From Noviherbaspirillum humi (GTDB taxonomy: Bacteria; Pseudomonadota; Gammaproteobacteria; Burkholderiales; Burkholderiaceae_D), in contig NZ_FZOT01000017.1 of NCBI RefSeq assembly GCF_900188095.1, positions 62,001 through 126,000 of the forward strand: DNA of 64,000 nucleotides, in the 5' to 3' direction. The notes below the pieces were generated by a model that was not told the origin of the DNA, ran no database searches, and saw nothing but the letters and a program-made list of their open reading frames with translations. This document shows, one piece after another, positions 10,403 through 19,715 of this stretch. Each line of letters begins with the position of its first letter. Position 1 is the stretch's first letter. The position numbers were made by a program, and so were the translations under genes.

Positions 10403-11890
10403 ATGATGCAGTCAACTATTCCTTACTTGAGCCTGGCGATTTGGTCGCCCATCTTTTTCGGCTTGCTGGTACTGGCGCTGGGGCGTGACAACAATCCCGG
10501 TCTGACGCGCTGGCTGTCGCTGATCGGGGCTGTCGTCAGCTTCGTGATCACGATTCCGCTCTACACCAACTTCGACCCCTCGACGCACGCCATGCAATTC
10601 GTCGAAAAGTCGGCGTGGATCGAGCGCTTCAACATCAATTACTACCTCGGCATCGACGGCATCTCGCTCTGGTTCGTGTTGCTGACCGCCTTCATCACCA
10701 TCTTCGTGGTAATCGCCGGCTGGGAAGTGATCGAGAAGCGGGTGGCGCAGTATATGGGCGCCTTCCTCATCCTCTCAGGCGTCATGGTCGGCGTGTTCTG
10801 CGCGCTCGACGGCATGCTGTTCTACGTTTTCTTCGAAGCGACCCTGATCCCGATGTTCATCATCATCGGCGTCTGGGGCGGCGCCAACCGGGTGTACGCG
10901 GCGATCAAGTTCTTCCTCTACACGCTGCTTGGTTCGTTGCTGTCGCTGGTCGCGTTGCTCTATCTGTACTTCCAGTCGGGCGGCAGCTTCGAGATCCTGG
11001 CATGGCACAAGCTGCCGCTGCCGATGAATGCCCAGGTCCTGATCTTCCTGGCTTTCTTCATGGCCTTCGCCGTCAAGGTGCCGATGTTCCCGGTGCATAC
11101 ATGGCTGCCGGATGCCCACGTTGAGGCGCCGACCGGCGGTTCCGTGGTGCTGGCTGCCATCATGCTGAAGCTCGGCGCCTACGGCTTCCTGCGCTTCTCG
11201 CTGCCGATCGCGCCCGACGCGAGCCACTCGCTCTCCGGATTCATCATCACCCTTTCGCTGATCGCGGTGATCTACGTCGGCCTCGTCGCCATGGTACAGG
11301 CGGACATGAAGAAGCTGGTCGCCTATTCATCGATCGCGCACATGGGCTTCGTTACCCTCGGCTTCTTCGTCTTCAACGACATGGCAGTGCAGGGCGGCAT
11401 CATGCAGATGATCTCCCACGGTTTCGTCTCCGGCGCCATGTTCCTTTGCATCGGTGTCCTGTATGACCGCATGCATACCCGCGAGATCGCGAGCTATGGC
11501 GGCGTCATCAACACCATGCCGCGCTTTGCCGCCTTCTTCGTGCTGTTCTCCATGGCCAATTGCGGCCTGCCGGCCACCTCCGGCTTCATCGGCGAATTCA
11601 TGGTCATCCTGGGCGCGGTGAAATTCAATTTCTGGATCGGCCTGCTGGCCGCCACCGCCCTGATCTTCGGCGCCGCCTATTCCCTGTGGCTGGTCAAGCG
11701 CGTGATCTTCGGTACCGTGGGCAACCAGCATGTCGCCGAGCTGACCGACATCAGCTCCCGTGAGTTCTTCATGCTCGGCATGCTGGCCATCGCCGTGCTC
11801 GCAATGGGCGTTTATCCCGCGCCGTTCACCGACGTCATGCAGACCTCGGTGGCCGACCTGCTCAAGCACGTGGCGGTCTCGAAACTGTAA
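10403..11890 (+). CDS. nuoM: NADH-quinone oxidoreductase subunit M (antiporter-like)
   Basis: A 495-residue antiporter-like proton-pumping membrane subunit. Typical motifs are present: FFEATLIPMFIIIGVWGG with the key transmembrane glutamate, and FPVHTWLPDAHVEAPT. Two consecutive ATG codons at 10403 and 10406 are both possible starts. It lies 26 bp after nuoL and 43 bp before nuoN. Confidence 0.96.
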   Translation: MMQSTIPYLSLAIWSPIFFGLLVLALGRDNNPGLTRWLSLIGAVVSFVITIPLYTNFDPSTHAMQFVEKSAWIERFNINYYLGIDGISLWFVLLTAFITIFVVIAGWEVIEKRVAQYMGAFLILSGVMVGVFCALDGMLFYVFFEATLIPMFIIIGVWGGANRVYAAIKFFLYTLLGSLLSLVALLYLYFQSGGSFEILAWHKLPLPMNAQVLIFLAFFMAFAVKVPMFPVHTWLPDAHVEAPTGGSVVLAAIMLKLGAYGFLRFSLPIAPDASHSLSGFIITLSLIAVIYVGLVAMVQADMKKLVAYSSIAHMGFVTLGFFVFNDMAVQGGIMQMISHGFVSGAMFLCIGVLYDRMHTREIASYGGVINTMPRFAAFFVLFSMANCGLPATSGFIGEFMVILGAVKFNFWIGLLAATALIFGAAYSLWLVKRVIFGTVGNQHVAELTDISSREFFMLGMLAIAVLAMGVYPAPFTDVMQTSVADLLKHVAVSKL

Positions 11891-11933
11891 TCCCTCTCCA
11901 TGCGCCCCCGGGGGCGCGATCGAGTGAAACGAC

Positions 11934-13418
11934 ATGAACAATACGAATCTGGTCCCCCTTTATGCCGAGATCTTCCTGCTGGTCTCGGCGTCAGCGCTGC
12001 TGCTGATCGACATGTTCCTCAGCGATGCGAAGCGCAACCTGACCTATCTGCTGTCTCTGGTGATCCTTGCCGGCTGCGCCGCATTCAGTTTCGGCGACCT
12101 TGCCGCCGGCACGACGGCCTACACCTTCAACAACATGTTCATCTCGGATCCGATGTCCAACCTGTTGAAGCTGTTTTCCTATCTCGCCGTTGGCCTGACC
12201 CTCGTCTACTCCCGCCGCTACTCCGATGACCGCGGCATGATCACCGGCACCCTGGGTGGCGAGATGTACGTGCTGGCGCTGCTGTCGCTGCTCGGACAGA
12301 TGATCATGATCTCCGGCAACAACTTCCTGGTGATCTATCTCGGCCTGGAGCTGATGTCGCTGGCCACCTATGCGCTGGTTGCCCTGCGCCGCAACTACGC
12401 GGTCTCCACCGAAGCGGCGATGAAGTACTTCATCCTCGGCGCCTTGTCCTCCGGTTTTCTGCTGTACGGTATTTCAATGCTCTACGGCGCCACTGGTTCG
12501 CTCGATTTGAACACCGTCGCCAAGGTGACCGCTTCCGGTACCGTCAACAAGACCGTGCTGGTGTTCGGCGTCGTCTTCGTTGTTGCCGGTCTCGCATTCA
12601 AGCTGGGCGCGGCGCCGTTCCACATGTGGGTGCCTGACGTCTACCAGGGCGCGCCAACCTCGATCACGCTCCTGCTGGGCGGTGCGCCCAAGCTGGCCAC
12701 CTTTGCCATCTGCATCCGTCTGCTGGTGGAAGGCTTGCTGCCGCTGGCGGTCGACTGGCAGCAGATGCTGACCATCCTGGCGGTGCTGTCCATGGCGGTC
12801 GGCAACATCACGGCGATCGTGCAGACCAACATCAAGCGCATGCTGGCGTACTCGACGATCGCGCAGATGGGATTCATGCTGCTCGGCCTGCTTTCCGGCG
12901 TCGTCAACGGTAACCAGCTCTCTGCGGTCAATGCCTACAGCTCCTCGCTGTTCTACGCCATTGCCTATGTTCTGACGACGCTCGCATCCTTCGGCATGAT
13001 CCTGCTGCTGGCTCGCTCCGGGTTTGAAGCTGAAAACATTGAGGACTTCAAGGGCCTGAATCAGCGCAGTCCGTGGTTCGCCTTCATCATGCTGATCCTG
13101 ATGTTCTCGCTGACCGGCATTCCGCCGACGGTGGGCTTCTACGCGAAGCTGTCCGTGCTGCAGGCGGTGCTGGCGACCGGCCAGGTGTGGCTGGCGGTGG
13201 TGGCGGTGCTGCTGTCACTGATCGGCGCCTTTTACTACCTGCGAATCGTCAAGGCCATGTATTTTGACGAGCCGGTAGACAATTCACAGATCTTCGCCAA
13301 TCGCGACATGAGCGTGGCGCTGAGCGCCAACGGCCTTGCTGTTCTGGTCCTTGGCGTGCTGCCGGGTCCGCTGATGAGCATCTGCGCTACCGCGATGCTC
13401 AAGACGCTCTCGTCCTGA
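11934..13418 (+). CDS. nuoN: NADH-quinone oxidoreductase subunit N (antiporter-like)
   Basis: A 494-residue antiporter-like subunit and the last complex I gene of the operon. [16 protein letters not shown] holds the conserved transmembrane Glu, and [21 protein letters not shown] is the family signature around residue 220. Length and hydropathy are normal. The next gene, DUF2818, starts 24 bp later, suggesting it is cotranscribed. Confidence 0.96.
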   Translation: MNNTNLVPLYAEIFLLVSASALLLIDMFLSDAKRNLTYLLSLVILAGCAAFSFGDLAAGTTAYTFNNMFISDPMSNLLKLFSYLAVGLTLVYSRRYSDDRGMITGTLGGEMYVLALLSLLGQMIMISGNNFLVIYLGLELMSLATYALVALRRNYAVSTEAAMKYFILGALSSGFLLYGISMLYGATGSLDLNTVAKVTASGTVNKTVLVFGVVFVVAGLAFKLGAAPFHMWVPDVYQGAPTSITLLLGGAPKLATFAICIRLLVEGLLPLAVDWQQMLTILAVLSMAVGNITAIVQTNIKRMLAYSTIAQMGFMLLGLLSGVVNGNQLSAVNAYSSSLFYAIAYVLTTLASFGMILLLARSGFEAENIEDFKGLNQRSPWFAFIMLILMFSLTGIPPTVGFYAKLSVLQAVLATGQVWLAVVAVLLSLIGAFYYLRIVKAMYFDEPVDNSQIFANRDMSVALSANGLAVLVLGVLPGPLMSICATAMLKTLSS

Positions 13419-13442
13419 TCTGCCGCTGAGAATCGATCCACA

Positions 13443-13754
13443 GTGGATGTTTCGCTCTCAAGCTGGTTCGTGATCCTGTTGGCGGCGCTTGCCGCCAACC
13501 TTCCTTTCCTCAACGAGCGTCTTTTCGGCGTAGTTCCAACCGGACGTCCGTTGAAGCCGACCTGGATGAGGCTCCTTGAGCTGGCGCTTCTCTATGCCGT
13601 CGTGCGTGGCATTGCCTATGGGTTGGAGGCCAGCGCCGGCAATGCGTTTGTGCAGGGTTGGGAGTTTTACGCCATCACCCTCTGTCTGTTCCTGGTGCTG
13701 GCCTATCCCGGATTCGTCTATCGCTATCTGCGCCGTCGGCGCGACAAGGCTTGA
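13443..13754 (+). CDS. DUF2818 family small membrane protein
   Basis: A 103-residue protein with three hydrophobic stretches (about residues 5-20, 40-60 and 70-90) and a basic C terminus (RYLRRRRDKA). It resembles the DUF2818 proteins that in Burkholderiales regularly follow nuoN; the function is unknown. Initiation is at GTG 13443, with no ATG nearby. The position suggests a role in assembly or stability of complex I, but that is inference from gene order only. Confidence 0.85.
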   Translation: MDVSLSSWFVILLAALAANLPFLNERLFGVVPTGRPLKPTWMRLLELALLYAVVRGIAYGLEASAGNAFVQGWEFYAITLCLFLVLAYPGFVYRYLRRRRDKA

Positions 13755-13826
13755 CGCTGCGCCTCTCGCCGCTTGGCGGCGAACGGTATCATGTCACCTT
13801 CATTTCCATTTTCTTAAGGCTTGTCC

Positions 13827-14387
13827 ATGGATGCCCATCTTAGGGAAACCCATGTCAGCGGAGAGCTGGCGTTCGAAGGCAATTTCATCAAGGTCCAGCG
13901 TGACGTAGTGCGCCTGCCCGACGGCAAGGAGACCGAGCGCGAGTACATCCGCCATCCGGGCGCGGTGGTGATCATGCCGGTATTCGATGATGGCAGGGTG
14001 CTGATGGAACGCCAGTACCGCTATCCCCTCGATCGCGTCTTCATTGAATTCCCGGCCGGGAAGATCGATCCGAACGAAGCCTCTCTGGATTGCGCCAGGC
14101 GTGAACTGGAAGAGGAAACCGGCTACACCGCAACGCAATGGGATTTCGTCTGCACCATCCACAACGCCATTGCGTATTCGGATGAGCACCTGGACATTTT
14201 CATTGCCCGCGGCCTGAAGGCGGGCGACAGCAAGCTCGACGACGGGGAGTTTCTGGAAACCTTCACCACCACAGTGCCCGAAATGCTGCAAATGGTGAGG
14301 GAAGGGAAGATCACCGACGTGAAAACCGTGATCGGCACCTTCTGGCTGGAGAAGATCCTTGCCGGGCATTGGCAGCCCGGTTCCTGA
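13827..14387 (+). CDS. Nudix hydrolase, ADP-ribose pyrophosphatase type
   Basis: A 186-residue Nudix hydrolase. The full Nudix box is visible at about residues 75-97 (G, five residues, E, seven residues, RELEEETGY). The upstream segment, with LMERQYRYP and EFPAGKI, is typical of ADP-ribose pyrophosphatases (NudF-like), which split ADP-ribose to AMP and ribose-5-phosphate. The frame opens at a TTG (13821), but the ATG at 13827 is seven bases after AAGG (13816-13819) and is the better start. Exact substrate is not proven by sequence. Confidence 0.85.
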   Translation: MDAHLRETHVSGELAFEGNFIKVQRDVVRLPDGKETEREYIRHPGAVVIMPVFDDGRVLMERQYRYPLDRVFIEFPAGKIDPNEASLDCARRELEEETGYTATQWDFVCTIHNAIAYSDEHLDIFIARGLKAGDSKLDDGEFLETFTTTVPEMLQMVREGKITDVKTVIGTFWLEKILAGHWQPGS

Positions 14388-14423
14388 TTCGCAGGCGCCG
14401 TCCGCTTCGCGGCGATACAAATC

Positions 14424-14458
14424 AAAACGGCCTGGCTTCGCAGCCAGGCCGTTTTTCC
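14424..14458. terminator. Bidirectional rho-independent terminator
   Basis: A near-perfect hairpin (AAAACGGCCTGGCT, loop TCGC, AGCCAGGCCGTTTT) lies between the convergent Nudix and ETF-QO genes. A-rich and T-rich flanks allow termination of both transcripts. Confidence 0.9.
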
Positions 14459-14477
14459 TTGTGAAGATAATCCCGCG

Positions 14478-16160
14478 TTACATGTTCGGATAATTGGGAC
14501 CGCCGCCGCCTTCAGGCGTCACCCAGACGATGTTCTGCGTCGGATCCTTGATGTCGCAGGTCTTGCAGTGCACGCAGTTCTGGGCATTGATCTGCAAGCG
14601 CTCGGCGCCTTCGTCATTCGTCACGTACTCGTACACGCCGGCAGGGCAATAGCGCTGCTCGGGGCCGGCATAGGTGCGCAGGTTGATATTGACCGGCACG
14701 CTTGGATCTTTCAGCGTCAGGTGCGCCGGCTGGTCCTCGCCATGGTTGGTGTTGGAAATGAATACCGAAGAAAGGCGGTCGAAGGTCAGCTTGCCGTCCG
14801 GCTTGGGATAGACGATGGGCTGAAACTCCGACGCCGGACGCAGGTACTCGTGGTCGGCGCGCTTGTGGCGCAGCGTCCAGGGCGCCTTGCCGCCGAACAG
14901 CATCTGATCCACGCCGACCAGGAAGGCGCCGGAATACAAGCCCCGGCCCATGAAGGGCTTGAAATTGCGGGCCTTGTGCAATTCCTCATGCAGCCAGGAT
15001 TTCTCGAAGGCCTGCGGGAAGGCGGTGAGTTCATCCTGCTGGCGGCCGGCGCCGAGCGCTTCGAAGGCGGCTTCGGCGGCTAGCATGCCGGTCTTGATGG
15101 CGGCATGGCTGCCTTTGATGCGGCTGGCATTGAGGAAGCCGGCATCGCAGCCGATCAGCGCGCCGCCCGGGAAGGTCAGTTTGGGCAGCGACTGCAGACC
15201 GCCGGCGGTGATCGCCCGCGCGCCGTAGGAAATGCGCTTGCCGCCTTCGAAGAACTTGCGGATCTCCGGATGGGTCTTGTAGCGCTGGAATTCCTCGTAG
15301 GGCGAGAGATAGGGGTTTTCGTAGGCCAGGCCAACCACATAGCCCACGGCCACCTGGTTGTTATCCAGGTGATAGAGGAAGGAGCCGCCGTAGGTCGTGG
15401 AATCGAGCGGCCAGCCGGCGGTATGGATCACCAGGCCGGGTTGATGCATCTTCGGATCGATCTCCCACAGCTCCTTGATGCCGATGGCATAGGTCTGGGG
15501 ATCGCGGCCGTCGTTGAGGTTGTACTTCGCCATCAGCTGGCGGCCGAGGTGGCCGCGCGAGCCTTCGGCAAAGAAGGTGTATTTCGCGTGCAGTTCCATG
15601 CCGAGCTGAAAGGCGTCGGTGGGATTGCCTTCACGGTCGATGCCCATGTTGCCGGTGGCGACGCCCTTGACCGAGCCATTCTTGTTATAGAGCACTTCGG
15701 CGGCCGGAAAGCCGGGGAAGATTTCCACGCCGAGCGCTTCGGCCTGCTGGCCCAGCCAGCGCACCACGTTGGCGAGGGAAATGACGTAATTGCCATGGTT
15801 CTGGAAACATTTAGGCAGTGCCCAGCCGGGGGTCTTGTAAGCCTTGCTTTCCGTCAGGAACAGAAAGCGGTCTTCGCTGACTTCCACCTCCAGCGGCGCG
15901 CCCATTTCCTTCCAGTTCGGGAAGAGCTCGTTCATGGCGATCGGGTCCATCACCGCGCCCGAAAGAATATGCGCGCCGACCTCGCTGCCTTTCTCGAGCA
16001 CGCAGACCGATACCTCGCTGCCTTTTTCCGCCGCCAGCTGCTTCAGGCGTATCGCCGCCGACAGGCCGGCCGGACCGCCGCCGACGATCACGACGTCGTA
16101 CTCCATCGCCTCGCGCGGACCGTATTGTTCAATCAGGCTCTGGGTCTGGCTTTGCGTCAT
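14478..16160 (-). CDS. Electron transfer flavoprotein-ubiquinone oxidoreductase
   Basis: A 560-residue FAD and 4Fe-4S protein that passes electrons from reduced ETF (fatty-acid and amino-acid oxidation) to ubiquinone at the inner membrane. The N-terminal FAD fold is at residues 22-40 (VVIVGGGPAGLSAAIRL). The C-terminal 4Fe-4S domain contains YCPAGVYE and CVHCKTCDI. It ends just past the shared terminator and is divergent from the SDR gene at 16341. Length fits the ETF-QO family, including mitochondrial homologues without their transit peptide. Confidence 0.95.
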   Translation of the reverse strand: MTQSQTQSLIEQYGPREAMEYDVVIVGGGPAGLSAAIRLKQLAAEKGSEVSVCVLEKGSEVGAHILSGAVMDPIAMNELFPNWKEMGAPLEVEVSEDRFLFLTESKAYKTPGWALPKCFQNHGNYVISLANVVRWLGQQAEALGVEIFPGFPAAEVLYNKNGSVKGVATGNMGIDREGNPTDAFQLGMELHAKYTFFAEGSRGHLGRQLMAKYNLNDGRDPQTYAIGIKELWEIDPKMHQPGLVIHTAGWPLDSTTYGGSFLYHLDNNQVAVGYVVGLAYENPYLSPYEEFQRYKTHPEIRKFFEGGKRISYGARAITAGGLQSLPKLTFPGGALIGCDAGFLNASRIKGSHAAIKTGMLAAEAAFEALGAGRQQDELTAFPQAFEKSWLHEELHKARNFKPFMGRGLYSGAFLVGVDQMLFGGKAPWTLRHKRADHEYLRPASEFQPIVYPKPDGKLTFDRLSSVFISNTNHGEDQPAHLTLKDPSVPVNINLRTYAGPEQRYCPAGVYEYVTNDEGAERLQINAQNCVHCKTCDIKDPTQNIVWVTPEGGGGPNYPNM

Positions 16161-16340
16161 AGTCTCACCATAGAATAATTATCGAACGAGTGTGCTAATT
16201 GTCCCGGATTTCAGTCTGGATTGCCAGCCTGCTTTTAGATGAACCGCTCGGCAATCCGGGCGGCATCATACGTGGGTTTGCGCTTTCGTGTAATCATATT
16301 GCTCATCACATCGACGTTATAACAAGGATAAGGAGATAGT
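16161..16340. promoter_or_regulatory. Divergent promoter region with a spaced inverted repeat
   Basis: This 180-bp space separates the ETF-QO gene (minus) from the SDR gene (plus) and must hold both promoters. It contains an exact 8-bp inverted repeat, GGATTGCC at 16218-16225 and GGCAATCC at 16250-16257. That could be an operator or the foot of an mRNA hairpin. No promoter hexamers are assigned with confidence. Confidence 0.35.
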
Positions 16341-17117
16341 GTGGGTACGGAATTCAATTTCGAAGGCAAGATCGCGCTGGTGACCGGCGCTTCCAGCGGC
16401 CTCGGCAATCGCTTCGCCAAGGTGCTGGCGCAGAACGGCGCCCAGGTGGTGCTGGCTTCCCGCCGCACGGAACGGCTGAAGGAGCTGCGGGCCGAAATCG
16501 AGGCGGACGGCGGCGCGGCCCACGTGGTGTCGCTCGACGTCACCGACTATGCCAGCATCAAGGCCGCCATCGCCCACGCCGAGACCGAGGCCGGTCCGAT
16601 CGACATCCTGGTCAACAACTCCGGCGTGTCCACTACCCAGCGGCTGGTCGACGTCACCCCGGAAGACTATGCCTACGTCATGGATACCAACCAGCGCGGC
16701 GCCTTCTTCGTCGCGCAGGAAGCGGCCAAGCGCATGATCGCCCGCGCCAAGGGCGATCCGAAGAAGCAGCACCGCATCATCAACATCGCCTCCGTCGCCG
16801 GCCTGCGGGTGCTGCCGCAGATCGGCATCTACTGCATGAGCAAGGCGGCGGTGGTGCATATGACAAAGTCGATGGCGGTGGAGTGGGGCCGTTACGGCAT
16901 CAACGTCAATGCCATCTGTCCGGGCTACATCGGCACCGAGATCAATGCCGAACATTTCGGCACGGAAAAAGGTCAGGCGCTGATCAACATGCTGCCGCGC
17001 CGCAGGCTGGGCGCGCCGGAAGACCTGGATGGCCTGCTGCTCCTGCTGGCGGCCGAAGAATCCCACTTCATCAACGGCGCCATCATCGCCGCCGACGACG
17101 GCATGAACGCCCAATGA
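16341..17117 (+). CDS. Short-chain dehydrogenase/reductase, specificity unknown
   Basis: A 258-residue classical SDR. The nucleotide-binding TGASSGLG is near residue 16, followed by NNSG and the catalytic YxxxK (YCMSK) near residue 164. The C-terminal Rossmann fold is of normal length. Initiation is at GTG 16341 with AAGGAG five bases upstream. Its stop overlaps the start of a hotdog thioesterase by 4 bp, so the pair probably act on the same acyl-CoA class. Homologues are often annotated as 3-ketoacyl-ACP reductase or 3-hydroxyacyl dehydrogenase; the substrate cannot be fixed here. Confidence 0.85.
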   Translation: MGTEFNFEGKIALVTGASSGLGNRFAKVLAQNGAQVVLASRRTERLKELRAEIEADGGAAHVVSLDVTDYASIKAAIAHAETEAGPIDILVNNSGVSTTQRLVDVTPEDYAYVMDTNQRGAFFVAQEAAKRMIARAKGDPKKQHRIINIASVAGLRVLPQIGIYCMSKAAVVHMTKSMAVEWGRYGINVNAICPGYIGTEINAEHFGTEKGQALINMLPRRRLGAPEDLDGLLLLLAAEESHFINGAIIAADDGMNAQ

Positions 17118-17548
17118 GCTTTCCATCGAACGCGTCTCGCGAAGGCATGAAGCTGGTGCACGCGATGCGCATGCCGATCCGCTGGGGCGACATGGATGCC
17201 ATGGGCCATGTCAACAACACCGTCTATTTCCGGTATTTCGAGACCGCCCGCATCGACTGGTTCCGCGAGATCGGCTGTGAACCGGTGCCCCGCGGCGAGG
17301 GGCCGGTGATCGTCAATGCGCACTGCACCTTCATCAGGCAGCTGCGCTATCCGGGCGAGATCGAGGTGCGCACCTATGCCGGCGCGCCGGGCCGTTCCAG
17401 TTTCGACACGGTGCAGGAAATCCTGCGGATGGACCAGCCTGAGGTGGTGAGCGCTTCCGGCGGGGCCCGGGTGGTGTGGATCGATTACGCGGCCGAGAAG
17501 TCGGCGCCCATCCCGGGCTGGCTGCGCGAGCTGCTGCCGGCGGAGTAG
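17114..17548 (+). CDS. Acyl-CoA thioesterase, 4HBT/hotdog family
   Basis: A 144-residue single hotdog-fold protein. The 4-hydroxybenzoyl-CoA thioesterase-like active segment WGDMDAMGHVNNTVYFRYF is at residues 26-44, including the Asp expected at the active site. The start overlaps the preceding SDR stop (ATGA), indicating translational coupling. A longer frame extends upstream to 16883, but that part lies inside the SDR gene and is not coding for this protein. It probably hydrolyses a short or aromatic acyl-CoA; substrate unknown. Confidence 0.85.
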   Translation: MSFPSNASREGMKLVHAMRMPIRWGDMDAMGHVNNTVYFRYFETARIDWFREIGCEPVPRGEGPVIVNAHCTFIRQLRYPGEIEVRTYAGAPGRSSFDTVQEILRMDQPEVVSASGGARVVWIDYAAEKSAPIPGWLRELLPAE

Positions 17549-17557
17549 AGCGTGAGA

Positions 17558-18139
17558 TCAGGCGCCGCCACCAATCAGGCGATGTACCAGTTCGCTGGAG
17601 GTGGAAGCGCTGAACTTCTTCATCAGCTTGGCGCGATGCATCTCCACCGTGCGCGGGCTCAGGCCCATCTGGCGGGCGATCACCTTGCTAGTCTTGCCTT
17701 CCACCAGCAGGGCGGCAATTTCCCGCTCGCGCGGGGTGAGGTCGGCGGTGACCGGCCGCTTGGCGCTCAGGTCCTCGAAGGTCCAGATGCCGGCGGCATG
17801 CGGGTCTTCATGCACCAGGCCGCGTCCGCTGACATGGCACCAGAACAGTTCGCCGCTGGCGCGCTTCATGATGCGCTCGTCGGAATAGTGGCCCTTGGCG
17901 TTCATGATCGGCACGATGCGGGCGCCGGTGCGCTCGAACTCGTCGTTGGTGGGGTAAAGCACGCGGAAGGACTGCCCGACCAGCTGCTCCGGACGATAGC
18001 CGAACATTTCCGCCAGCGCCCGGTTGCAGGCATGGATCACGCGGTGGCGCGAGACGCACATGCCGACCGGCGCCTGGTTGAAGATCAGCTCGTAATCGAT
18101 GGACGACTGGACGTCGCTCATGGGGACGGGTTGCGGCAT
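17558..18139 (-). CDS. PAS domain LuxR-type transcriptional regulator
   Basis: A 193-residue regulator. Residues about 15-125 form one PAS domain (IFNQAPVGMCVSRHRVI, then MFGYRPEQLVGQ). Residues about 132-190 form a LuxR/FixJ helix-turn-helix (LTPREREIAALLVEGKTSK, then GLSPRTVEMHRAKLM). There is no receiver domain. It is divergent from the scoAB CoA-transferase genes across 111 bp, so scoAB and the gene itself are likely targets (inference). A second in-frame ATG at 18121 is an alternative start. Confidence 0.85.
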   Translation of the reverse strand: MPQPVPMSDVQSSIDYELIFNQAPVGMCVSRHRVIHACNRALAEMFGYRPEQLVGQSFRVLYPTNDEFERTGARIVPIMNAKGHYSDERIMKRASGELFWCHVSGRGLVHEDPHAAGIWTFEDLSAKRPVTADLTPREREIAALLVEGKTSKVIARQMGLSPRTVEMHRAKLMKKFSASTSSELVHRLIGGGA

Positions 18140-18250
18140 GACTGAGTTTTATCGCTTCGTATTTTTACGGTATTGTTCTCTGCAGGCCGTCATCTTATGC
18201 TGGGCCGGCAATTAAAACCATCATCAGAGCAATTCGAGAGAGGGATTGGT

Positions 18251-18949
18251 ATGAATAAAGTGTACCCCGATGCGGCCGCTGCCCTGGCTGGCATCGTCAA
18301 GGATGGCCAGACCATCGCGGTCGGCGGCTTCGGCCTGTGCGGCATCCCGGAAGCGCTGATCGCCGCATTGCGCGATTCCGGCGTGACCAACCTGACCGCC
18401 ATCTCCAACAATGCCGGCGTCGACGGTTTCGGCCTCGGCCAGCTGCTCAACACCCGCCAGATCAAGAAGATGATCGCGTCCTACGTCGGCGAGAACAAGG
18501 AGTTCGAACGCCAGTACCTCGCCGGCGAACTCGAGCTGGAGTTTACGCCCCAGGGCACGCTCGCCGAAAAGCTGCGCGCCGGCGGCTCCGGCATCCCGGC
18601 CTTCTTCACCAAGACCGGCGTCGGCACCATCGTCGCCGAGGGCAAGGAAGTGCGCGAGTTCGACGGCGAGCGCTATGTGATGGAGCGCTCCCTGGTGGCC
18701 GACGTGTCGCTGGTGAAGGCCTACATGGCCGACAAGGCTGGCAACCTGGTCTATCGCAAGACCGCCCGCAACTTCAACCCGAACGTCGCCATGGCGGGCA
18801 AGATCACCGTGGTCGAAGTGGAAAAGCTGGTCGAGATCGGCGAGATCGATCCGGACTTGATCCACACCCCCGGCATTTTCGTGCACCGGATTGTGGTCAA
18901 CGCCACTCCGGAGAAGCGCATCGAACAACGCACCGTGCGTGCACAGTAA
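18251..18949 (+). CDS. scoA: 3-oxoacid CoA-transferase subunit A
   Basis: A 232-residue alpha subunit of a family I CoA-transferase, which moves CoA from succinyl-CoA to acetoacetate or a similar 3-oxoacid. The glycine-rich [13 protein letters not shown] motif is at about residues 25-37. The frame is open further upstream (to 18173), but the ATG at 18251 follows a GAGAGAGGG ribosome-binding tract and gives the family-typical N terminus. The B subunit begins 13 bp after its stop. Confidence 0.9.
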   Translation: MNKVYPDAAAALAGIVKDGQTIAVGGFGLCGIPEALIAALRDSGVTNLTAISNNAGVDGFGLGQLLNTRQIKKMIASYVGENKEFERQYLAGELELEFTPQGTLAEKLRAGGSGIPAFFTKTGVGTIVAEGKEVREFDGERYVMERSLVADVSLVKAYMADKAGNLVYRKTARNFNPNVAMAGKITVVEVEKLVEIGEIDPDLIHTPGIFVHRIVVNATPEKRIEQRTVRAQ

Positions 18950-18962
18950 GGCGGAGACAACC

Positions 18963-19616
18963 ATGGCATGGAATCGTGATGAAATGGCCGCGCGCGCGGC
19001 GAAGGAACTGCAGGACGGCTTCTATGTGAACCTCGGCATCGGCCTGCCAACCCTGGTGGCCAACCATGTGCCGAAGGATATCGAAGTCTGGCTGCAATCG
19101 GAAAACGGTCTGCTCGGCATCGGTCCTTTCCCGACAGAAAACGATGTCGACGCCGACCTGATCAACGCCGGCAAGCAAACGGTGACGATGCTGCCCGGTT
19201 CATCCCTGTTCAGCTCCGCCGACTCGTTCGCCATGATCCGCGGCGGCAAGATCAACATCGCTATCCTCGGCGCCATGCAGGTGAGCGAAAAGGGTGATCT
19301 CGCCAACTGGATGATCCCCGGCAAGATGGTCAAGGGCATGGGTGGCGCGATGGACCTGGTGGCCGGCGTCGGGCGCGTGGTGGTGCTGATGGAGCATGTG
19401 GCCAAGGCCAAGGATGGCACGGTTTCCCACAAGATCCTGAAAGAGTGCAACCTGCCGCTGACCGGCGTTGGCGTGGTCGACCGCATCATCACCGACCTCG
19501 GCGTGATCGATGTTACGCCGGAGGGATTGAAACTGATCGAATTGGCGCCGGGCGTGACGGTGGAGGAAGTCAAGGAAAAGACGGGCGCGCCGCTGGATGT
19601 GTCGGCTGTGCAGTAA
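18963..19616 (+). CDS. scoB: 3-oxoacid CoA-transferase subunit B
   Basis: A 217-residue beta subunit containing the catalytic glutamate in the [12 protein letters not shown] segment near residue 44-55; this Glu forms the glutamyl-CoA intermediate in family I CoA-transferases. The GSSLFSS segment and C-terminal [14 protein letters not shown] are family-typical. The ATG at 18963 is chosen over the longer upstream frame, which would overlap scoA. With scoA and the nearby 3-hydroxybutyrate dehydrogenase it can form a ketone-body utilisation route to acetoacetyl-CoA. Confidence 0.92.
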   Translation: MAWNRDEMAARAAKELQDGFYVNLGIGLPTLVANHVPKDIEVWLQSENGLLGIGPFPTENDVDADLINAGKQTVTMLPGSSLFSSADSFAMIRGGKINIAILGAMQVSEKGDLANWMIPGKMVKGMGGAMDLVAGVGRVVVLMEHVAKAKDGTVSHKILKECNLPLTGVGVVDRIITDLGVIDVTPEGLKLIELAPGVTVEEVKEKTGAPLDVSAVQ

Positions 19617-19636
19617 TCAGCTAATTCGCAGAGGGT

Positions 19637-19664
19637 AAAAGGCGCTTCACGAAGCGCCTTTTTT
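19637..19664 (+). terminator. Rho-independent terminator of scoAB
   Basis: GGCGCTTC at 19641-19648 pairs with GAAGCGCC at 19651-19658 and is followed by a run of seven T. A-rich flanks upstream would also allow action on the convergent 3-hydroxybutyrate dehydrogenase transcript. Confidence 0.9.
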
Positions 19665-19715
19665 GATTGGATTAGTGGAACGAAGTCGTTCCGATCTTTA
19701 CTTAATCAACTGAAG